From positions 434,390-498,389 of the forward strand of contig NW_023503409.1 in the NCBI RefSeq assembly GCF_014529535.1: 64,000 bases of DNA, in the 5' to 3' direction. Numbering within the stretch: the stretch's first letter is position 1; every line of letters begins with the position of its first letter. Shown piece after piece: positions 55,567-64,000 of this stretch. The notes under the pieces are model-generated. The model ran no database searches and was not told where the DNA came from. It saw nothing but the letters and a program-made list of their open reading frames with translations. The translations under genes were made by a program, and so were the position numbers. The stretch is from Bradysia coprophila (lineage: Eukaryota; Arthropoda; Insecta; Diptera; Sciaridae).

Positions 55567-58500
55567 ATGATGAGCCTTTTCAACAACATTTCTTTCAATA
55601 ATGTTGACCAATCGATCTACTCGTCAATCAGTGATGTAAGGAACTAGTTCCAGATATTAACAAGTATGTTACAGACGTTCTATTTTTTAGCTATCATCGT
55701 TCCATGATGACCCAGAACAGTCAGTCACAGCATCAACATCTTTCACAGACCATTTATATCCACCTCCGCACCAGGATGGTCCATTGCCAATTTTTGTACA
55801 AATTCCAGTTTGTCACAATACGAATCATCAGATTAGTAGACAACAGACTAAAGAAATTAAATCCGAGTTAATTAAGTCGGAAGTGGAAAATGTCACAACA
55901 TCTCTACCTTCAACGCAGTCTACGATATGTACTCAAAGTTCTACGGTAACGACAACTATACCCAGCGCTAATATATGCTCGCAACAACAGACACCACCCA
56001 CACTAATCACTGCACGTCCAAAATCGTCCATAAAATGTTTTAAATGCAATCAGTGTCCATTCATCAGCATATCGCAGAGTGGACTCGATAAACATGTCGA
56101 TAAGAATCACCACAACGGGAACAGACATCAGTGTTTAAGACGCTAAAATGTTTCGGTTGTCCCAATGTTTTCTATTCGCAAAATTCCCTGAAAGTGCACT
56201 TGGTGAAGGACCATCAAATGAGTGACGACGAGATCAAATATTTGGTGGAAAATATGGTGTTGGATGGTGAAAATGTCGACGAAAATTTATTGGCGACACC
56301 GATAAAGCAAAAAATTTATTTAAAGAATTTGTCAATTCTTAAGGCACCTGAATTTCGCACAGACGAAACTGATTGCAGTGGATCGGAATTATTCAACAAT
56401 TTCAACGAAGGAAACCATTATGCCAAAGAAAGCGAGCAGAATATGCCCGTTGAACTGTACGATGACGTTCCGGATGATTTTATTAATTTAATTGACGATG
56501 AACTCAATGAACAAAGTGATGTTTTGATGGAAAGCGGTGCTAATAGCGACTTTCAAAGCAAAATATTTGTTAAGGATGTGAACAATTTGAAAAATCCCAC
56601 CTACTCAACGGGTCATCAATTTCTATTCGACGGCATTCAAGATTTTCGATGCGAGACGCAACAAATAAATTTGATAGACACTCCACCGCCTACATCAGAT
56701 ACCAGCATTCAGACCAGCTATCCAAATCAAAATTTCAGTGCAGATTTTGACAATTCTATGAACGAACTGCAACCGAAGAAGAAATCGTGCAAAATATTCA
56801 TTAAAAACGTTGACATCCTACCGAAGCCCATTATATTGCAGACTAGTGGCAACCACTTCATATCCACATCGCCTCAACCGTTGTATTCAGGAAATTATAT
56901 AATTCCATTTGGTAAACAGACACAGAGTACGTTCGTTCGTAACCCTTGCGATTCATCATTTCTATATTCGCCGGGTAAGTCGATGAACGAAAATCGACAG
57001 CCTGTGCAGCAGAAGAAGATTTTCATAAAGAACATTGATATCTTGAAAGAAACAATCACAACAACTCCGGTAGCTAAGAAGAACATGTTGCACCTTCGTA
57101 CTGTTGACGATATTAATTTGATGAATGTAAATGAGGTGAGTTGATTGAACAATTCTCTGTTGCTCGGTTTTAAAATTATTGTTTTTTTTAATTCGGTGGA
57201 GAGATTGGATAGAATTGTTTCAACGATTCCATTGAGGAGGAAATATTTAATCAAACTAATGAAGAACTCTGTTCGATTTTCCAGGCTCAAAACCTTCGAG
57301 AAATTACCAAGAAGATGCGACGCGTGTGTCATCTACCATTGAGAATACCAATGAAAACTACAACGAAATTGAAGACTATACCATCAACAACGACCAATGT
57401 CTGGAATCTGTCATCGAGGACTTTGTCACATATTATCAGAACAATGACAACGATAGATTGCAATTTCCTGTGTTCCAAGACATGCATGCCGTCAATTTTC
57501 CATCGAATGGTTCCGATTTTCATTTGGATTCCATTTCAACAGAGTGTCCAACGAGCAGCGTTATAAATTTGGAGAATATCACAGATTCAACCACATCATC
57601 GATTGACGAAAAGGCTGTAAATAAAACGGAACAAATGAACGGAAATACAGAGACTCAACTCTATTACAACAACTGCGACGGCGCTGAAAGGAATATGGGC
57701 AATATTTACGACTACGAAAAAGCATTCGATGAGGAAATCCTGTTTGTTTGTGCGGAAGAAGTTATCAATTCATGTGAGCAAAATCGCGACAATGGCAGTA
57801 CATTCAACGATGAAAGACTGAACACACCAACCAATTGTGCAATCATTCCGGAAGAAATTACACAAGACGCAAAGGAATTGTCTAAGAATGAAGAGCCTGC
57901 AAAGGGAAGGATTTATGTTGTAAGCAACCTAATGAAACCTACTAATGACAGTGATAAACAAGCAAGTGAAGTGCTGCCTGATACAATTAATGAAAACCAA
58001 ATGGTTGAACTTATCGAAAGCAATGACGAAGACGATAATCAGTGTGTTAACACCGATAACACCAAAGTTGTTCAAGTGTTTCTGCTAGACGATACGAAGA
58101 AAGCGATCAAACGGAAAAAGGCTATTGGACGACCAAAGGGTGGAAGGAACAATCGTTACACTTGTAAGTATCAATAGACATTCATTTCCTCTCACTGCAA
58201 ATAGACCATTCTGACTTTGTTTAATCGCCGATATTGCAAACAGACTGAATGATTAATCTCTGTTATTTTCATGCTTTCAGTAAATTCCATCAATGCAAAA
58301 GACAACAGTGCCATCAAGTATCAGTGCACGCAAAATTGTGCAATGAGATTCAGCAGCTCCAAAGTATTGAGTTTTCACGAGCAATGTCACGATCAAAGCC
58401 AAAAGAATGGAATCATTTGTCCCAAGTGCAAGGAAAACAACTTTCGTAATTTTAACACTCTTCACACTCATCTCTGGCGACAACATTCAGTAGATATGGA

Positions 58501-59771
58501 ACTGTACAGTTGCGAATCGTGTGATTTTAAGACACCCATTCTCTCTAGACTGCTAAATACCCATAAAAAAATTCATTTAGACGACCGAAACTATAAATGC
58601 GAGACCTGCGAGAAAGCTTTCAAAAATGCAAAACAGTTGAAAAATCACCGAGCTCTGCACAACGAGGTGCGAGTTATACGAAAGTGTGAATTCTGTGACA
58701 AATTATTTTTTAACAAGAAATATCTGCGCAATCACGTAAAATCGGTGCACGAAATGTTGAACGAATTCAAGTGTATAGTCTGTGATAATATTTTTTCGTC
58801 GGTCGTTGCCTGTCGGACCCATATGCTAAACCACACGAATATGTCGAAGAAATTTCAATGCGAGAAGTGCACATACTCAACCAACGATGGAAGTGGCTTT
58901 CGAAGACATTTAAAAATCCACGAGAATACAAAAACTTACGAGTGCTGTAAGTGTTCGTTTCGTTGCATCCAGAGCAAGCAATTTAAAGTAAGTCGTTCTG
59001 GGAGTTGCGGGAATCGTTAATAATTTTCACAGTGAATCACATTTTTTCACATTTGATTGGTAATTTTGTTGTGGCACTCATAAAAAGTATTTCCATACAA
59101 TAAATGTGCCATGTCTAGGCAGCAACAGTGAAAAATGGTCAAAAAGTGTATTTTTTAGTTATTTTTATGCTAATTTAGCTGTAATTGTTTGCTTATGCTT
59201 ACGATTGATTGAGAGATTTTTTCACAGTTACAGGATAAACAGTGTCACCCTGACGCGTTATGTAACCGATGTAAAGAAAGTTTTACGTAAAATTGCGAAA
59301 TATAGCTAAACTTTAAATTCTTTTGGACTTGTCGTCTTTAAAAATGCGAATTTAACACGTTCATACTATCCATTCATATTCATATTGTCCATTTACTTAA
59401 CAGAACAATCTTCGCAGGTTCAATTTTATTTTTTTCAAATGTGGGATTGTATGTACCCATTGTTAATGACGAGCCACTGTGAAAATTATTAACGATTCCC
59501 GCAACTCCCTAACTCATTTTGCAACGAATTTCGTGAAGAAAAATTGTTTTCCTATTTGTTTCAGAGTCACATTTTAAAACTGCATCCTGACATTGCCAAT
59601 GAGGTTCTGTTTTCCTGCGTAAAATGTCCGTATGTTACAGTCAATCGGAGTAAATTCGATTTGCACCAACTCCATCATGAGTTCAAAGAGGCTTCCAGCG
59701 AAGTGGTAGCAGAAAGTGAAGTTGTAGAAGAAAGCGATGATGATGAAGTATTAATAAAGTTTGCAAAGTAA
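55567..59771 (+). CDS. C2H2 zinc-finger protein, 5 exons, with two frame anomalies
   Basis: Exons 55567-55635, 55691-57135, 57285-58163, 58281-58987 and 59565-59771. Exon 2 holds two isolated fingers (CNQCPFIS...HVDKNHH and CFGCPNVFYSQNSLKVHLVKDH) and exon 4-5 a C-terminal array of about seven. The middle (about 500 residues) is acidic, mostly disordered, and contains a repeated motif of the form KIFIKNVDIL. A basic patch (KRKKAIGRPKGGRNNR, AT-hook-like GRPKGGR) precedes the array. A nuclear DNA-binding regulator is inferred. Two problems exist. Near 56104-56146 the frame must shift by one base between the first two fingers, and the exon 2 to exon 3 junction is out of phase with the frame used in exon 3. 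Each is explained by one missing base. Either the assembly has small deletions or this copy is decaying. No orthologue was named. Confidence 0.75.
59000..59509. mobile_element. 510 bp foldback element in the last intron of the zinc-finger gene
   Basis: Perfect inverted termini of about 35 bp, gggagttgcgggaatcgttaat... and ...attaacgattcccgcaactccc, lie inside the intron that splits a zinc finger between QFK and SHILKLH. The interior has no long ORF. The intron is 577 bp while neighbours are about 55-150 bp, so the element accounts for nearly all the excess. A TSD was not clear. Confidence 0.8.
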
Positions 59772-61532
59772 TTGTAACAGGTAATAGTGCTTGCGTTTTT
59801 TCTTTCGAGAAGTAAAATGGATCTGAGATATTCATGGAAAATCCTTTATCAGTCATAAGAAAATCCGTAAAAATTTTACGAATCAAAACTCTCAAATTGA
59901 TAGAAAATTCTATAAAACAGTCAAGAAGGTGAAAAAATCAAGAAAATCCTTGAAAATTGAAAAAAAAATCCTTTAAAAATCGAGGGTCGATAAAAAATCC
60001 TTGGAAAACGATCAGAAAATCATCGAACAATTTTCGACGAAAATCCTCAGAGGATTTTCTTCCGGAAAACTCTTTGTCAACGAAATTTACAAATATCTGT
60101 CCTTCCACGGTGTCATCGATCGTAAATAGCCAGAAATTTTACTCATGTTTTATACACAGAAAATCGTTGAACAAGATTTCATAAACTCCCACTTTCATAT
60201 TTACTTTCCATTTATTTATATCTGTTAGCAACAAATTTTTAGGTACAATAAATTAATAAAACTACAATGCTTTACTAAATAGTACGGTTATAATATGGAT
60301 TCTTGTGTTGGGATTAACGGGGGTGTACAAAGGATTCTAAAATTGATGTCGACTTAAAGAAGTGTATTTTGGTGCTACATGTTACATTACAATTACAAAT
60401 TTATTGAAATTCTTTTTTTAAATTATTTTAAAAATTATTTTCTTTTGTTGGAAAATTAGTTAAACTGTTGGGGCTATTAGACTTTAAAAGTTTTAAAACT
60501 GATTTTATTCCTACTATACCTACGTCGGACTAGGTATTTACACAGAGGGTGCTATAAAAGACGAGTCAGTATTGTGAGTACGAAATGGTGAATGGATAAG
60601 TTGTTTGGTAGATTCTAAAAACAAATCTTGATATTTTGTTGGACTAATAATCGCTGAATTTCTTTGTGCTAACAATTGCTGAAGTAATAGAGACATTGAG
60701 ATTTGCACTTATAATTAAAAGTTGAAGTTGACGTTTTTGGCTTGGAAATTATAAGTAACTTCTCCATACAAAATATATGGAGAGTCCACTTATAATTTTC
60801 AAGTTTTACGTCAACACATAATTCTTAGTGAAAATCGCAATCTCACTAAAATAGCCAATTAATTTATATCTCGTACCAAGGTCTGAAAACTTCAGCTTTG
60901 GATACATAGGGTAAAATATGTAGATCTTGCACCTGAGTTAAGTCAAATAAAAAATTTAATTCAGAACATTCGCTACCAGGTTCGCTACTGTCATCGAAAA
61001 TTTCATTTCTTTGTCAAACTGTCTCATTAGTAAAATGCAACGCGGATTATCACTAACATCAAACTTATGTCAAAATTTGTCATCGATAAGCACATGTTAT
61101 CGAGATTACAACAAATGGTTCTCACAATCATTTTACGTTCCCACATTTTACGAACTCCCTTGTCAACAATCTACGAAATTTACCGACCTCCTACAACTTA
61201 TACACTTTTCCGAAACAAAGGGAAAACGCAATTTAAACACTCAGAATATGAAACGAAGATTAGACAAAAAATTGTTTTTTAAATCGATATGCATCAATGT
61301 TAGACACTATTATATGGCAGAGGATTATACGATTGAATAATGGAATATTGGGAAATGATGCACGGAGGAATGGAAATTGAACATTTCACACAATGTTTTG
61401 CTTAATATTAATCTCCTTACCTTAATACACTTTATCCGAACGATTATTTTCTGCAACTGTAGTTTCAACAATTTTGTTTTTTTTTCTGAGTTGTTTCACA
61501 CATGGCACACTTTCATATTGTTACTTATAGAT
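59772..61532. other. Convergent intergenic region with degenerate minisatellite and foldback
   Basis: It holds the 3' UTRs of the zinc-finger gene and Ptpmeg. At about 59837-60075 the sequence consists of degenerate copies of gaaaatccttga. At about 60698-60844 lies a two-step foldback: an inner stem of gttgacg..cgtcaac with ctccatac/atatggag, and an outer gagattt..aatctc. No gene is supportable. Confidence 0.5.
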
Positions 61533-64000
61533 TTACGAATCTTCTGACTTCGAGATAGCATCCGATCGTGCTATTTTAACATAAGCTGCGCATATACATT
61601 CGCACACAAAGCGATATTGACTCTGGAAAATAATTGGAAGCCAATGACATTGTCATTATATAGCACGTCTCATCGCAATACTAACCACATTCTGTACCAT
61701 GCAGGCACGTTGATCTCTCATGCCTTGGACTATGTCTAATGGGTATACTGGCTCACGAGCATCCATTAAGGCTAGAGCAGTGTCCATCAAAATAAGCACA
61801 CCAGTTCGACCAATACCTGAAACGAATATGCATTCAGTGACTGATGTGATGAGAATTTTGATCATCATTACCGGCTGAACAATGAATGATAACTGGCGGA
61901 TTAGCAGCGCTCATATATTGATGAATACTTGTTGACGGGGGTAAAACTAGTTCCTCAGGACTTTCACCATCTTCACTACCAATACCACAAGGCAATTCAC
62001 TATCACCGCAACGATCTGAGCCCATCAGTCGCATATGTTTTAGGCTTAGATCGATTTCTTCAAGCAACGATTTCTTTCTGACGGCACGAACTTTCTCGGT
62101 AAAATCTAAAAACAGCTGTGGATCGGACGGAACTCCATGGTCCGGCCACGCCAAATATTGCATATGTTGTATTAGACGATTCTCACCGGACTGAAATTGT
62201 TCGTTTTACGTTGGATTAACAAATAAGATTTAGAATACAAACGAAGAGCAAATGGAACTCGTGAGGATACTTACACATTTATCACATAAAACAAGCTCTC
62301 GAAATACGAAACTACCCGTTTCGTCAGCCTCTTCGCTTAGACATTTCACCGAAAATGAATTTCCCATGTCCAACTCTTCGCCAAGTAATGGCCAGTATTG
62401 GTGGCACTTAGGACGACCACGTTCCATAACAGTGGTTAACATAACAATGAGATGACTACTTTCTTGTTGAACCATTCGCCAAAAATCCGTAGTCGTTGTC
62501 GATAAGGGTCCTTGGGTCGCAATATATCGATTGACTCCACCTTCCGGTATTTCCATATTAACATAATTGGCGTTTATGTAGTCACCCGACTCGGATTTTA
62601 TAAGGACTACCCTAGTACAGTCATCTGAAATGGATATTTCGTTAATGGAATTCTTGAATTCGTATAGACGCAAATCGTGCGTTATTTACATGGTGATATG
62701 TCACGATATCGATTTTTGGCTAAGTTTTCAGTTTTCTTTGCCTCGGTTATAGCCAAATCTGAATTTTTTCGGTACAACTGCTCATATTGTGACAAAAGTG
62801 CACCTGATGCCAATCCATCACTCAGAAGGAGCAATGATTGTGAAAATAGCGCATCACCAGTCAGCGGATATTCTGGAGCGTCCGGCACGTATTGATACAT
62901 TGGCTCTTCTTCGGTATAATCGCACACTGAATTTACGGTCACACATGGTCGAACGGTAAGAACAAGCTCTCCCGATTGATCAGTGCTTGACCGAATCAGT
63001 GAAACAACTTGTTCGTGAAGCATTCCACTCACGTCACAACCATTTATCATGACAACTTGATCGCCCTGACTAATCCTCGGATTTGTGCGATCGGCTGGTG
63101 TGTGTGGTGCAACACGTGAAACTAATACTGGCAAATTTAGATCGACACCACCTCGAACATTGAAACCAAAACGACCGGCTTCATCAGCTACTAACCGAAC
63201 TGTTATGAGATTATCGTCAACGCCTGTTGTATGATCATCATTGCAAGGTGCGGAAGAGTCACAGCTGTGCGATAATGGAAACTCAAATGATTTTGCACAC
63301 CGTTCGATGAAACCACCATCGCTACTGAAAGATCAACAGAAAATCAATAAATTTTTTTAGTTCAAGCAGGATTGACCTACTCATCGCTTTGTGACTCCCA
63401 TGCTTTTCTTGGCAATGCGTCCGACTGTTTTGATTGAATTTTATTGTCATGGGATCGATAAGATTTGGTCAAACTTAAAATAGTCGATTTCCCGTTACTG
63501 TCGGAACCATTCTGCTTCGACGTACAATGGGTTAGTATTCGTTTGCTGGGCGAACGAGTGAATATCCTTGATATTTTTCCACGTTGTTTACTCTCTTGAA
63601 CCGCCTGCAGTTCTGTCCGTCCAGAGTAATAGAATTTCGAACCCAGTGACAATGGCAGAAAGCGTGGTAAACGATTGGGACGTTCCAATCGAAAGAATGA
63701 ATGGTGTTCTACGCAGGACTTCCATAAAGACTTGGCGTTTTTATGAGTGCCCATGCCAAAACCCAATAATGTGTCATAACTTTCCGACTAAGAAGGGAAA
63801 AATGAAAGTTGGAGGATTTGAGTGTTTCTAATTCAAAATTGTTTCACTTACTGGTTCACGTCGTAATTGAATGAAGAATTCTTTCCTTTTGAAAGATATT
63901 TTCACCATTTTGGACCACGAAAAAACGTTCATGCGAACATTATTTTGGAAAACAACCAGACCAACCGATGTTACACCTAGGCTAATTTCTTTACCAGTCG
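61533..64000 (-). CDS. Ptpmeg: FERM-PDZ protein tyrosine phosphatase Ptpmeg (PTPN4/PTPN3), 3' part
   Basis: Exons seen: window end to about 63852, 63787-63381, 63324-62690, 62624-62275, 62190-61872, 61816-61686 and 61622-61533, with agreeing phases. The 5' part is outside the window. The product is a cytoplasmic, cortex-associated tyrosine phosphatase, needed in flies for axon projection. In order are the end of the FERM C lobe ([20 protein letters not shown]), the FERM-adjacent segment ([14 protein letters not shown]), a linker, a PDZ domain ([28 protein letters not shown]) and the PTP domain with [11 protein letters not shown], the WPD loop ([10 protein letters not shown]), the P-loop HCSAGIGRTG and the Q loop (SQYRFVCE). 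About 50 extra residues sit between the WPD loop and the P-loop. All catalytic residues are present. Confidence 0.95.

Overview
This is nuclear DNA of an insect, probably a fly and most likely a lower (nematoceran) dipteran. The evidence is AT-rich sequence, many tiny GT-AG introns of about 45-80 bp, gene products that read best against fly and human orthologues (cysteine string protein, Asrij, Ptpmeg, FAN, RFT1, HUS1) and a divergent insect ionotropic receptor. The species was not identified. There is no bacterial, phage or CRISPR content, and I saw no rRNA or tRNA gene.

Layout. Position 1-387 holds the last exon of a probable SLC15 peptide transporter (+), followed by a secreted leucine-rich repeat protein at 1709-3118 (-). 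A tight cluster follows: UCHL5/UCH37 deubiquitinase (6055-7483, +), TMEM43/LUMA (7600-9082, -) and the BEACH-WD40 protein FAN/NSMAF (9873-18077, +). The 4.7 kb central intron of FAN carries a complete five-exon tetraspanin and a 92-codon acidic ORF on the opposite strand. An unrecognised 351-aa gene (19707-21369, -) is divergent from the OCIA-domain gene asrij (21485-22656, +). A gene-poor stretch leads to Csp/DNAJC5 (28323-37097, -), divergent from Hus1 (37961-38904, +), which converges on Rft1 (39149-41486, -). Then come about 4 kb of mobile-element debris, an ionotropic receptor (45301-47354, -) split by a MITE, more repeats, an SLC26 sulfate/anion transporter (51456-54500, +), a C2H2 zinc-finger gene (55567-59771, +) with two reading-frame anomalies, and the 3' half of the FERM-PDZ tyrosine phosphatase Ptpmeg/PTPN4 (61533 to the window end, -).

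The genes are mostly conserved housekeeping or neuronal genes with no shared pathway. Exon structures were assembled by hand. For UCHL5, TMEM43, FAN, the tetraspanin, Asrij, Csp, Hus1, Rft1, the SLC26 gene and the unrecognised gene every intron phase agrees, which is strong internal support.

The most unusual content is a dense population of small non-autonomous foldback elements and MITEs in introns and intergenic DNA. Several have readable terminal inverted repeats (TIRs) and target-site duplications (TSDs). One sits inside receptor coding sequence, where removing the element and one TSD restores a single 611-aa frame. A second theme is a set of foldbacks with different arms but a similar GC-richer centre of the type cccgaggcgaagccgagg. 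I found no evidence for a wholly new biochemical system.
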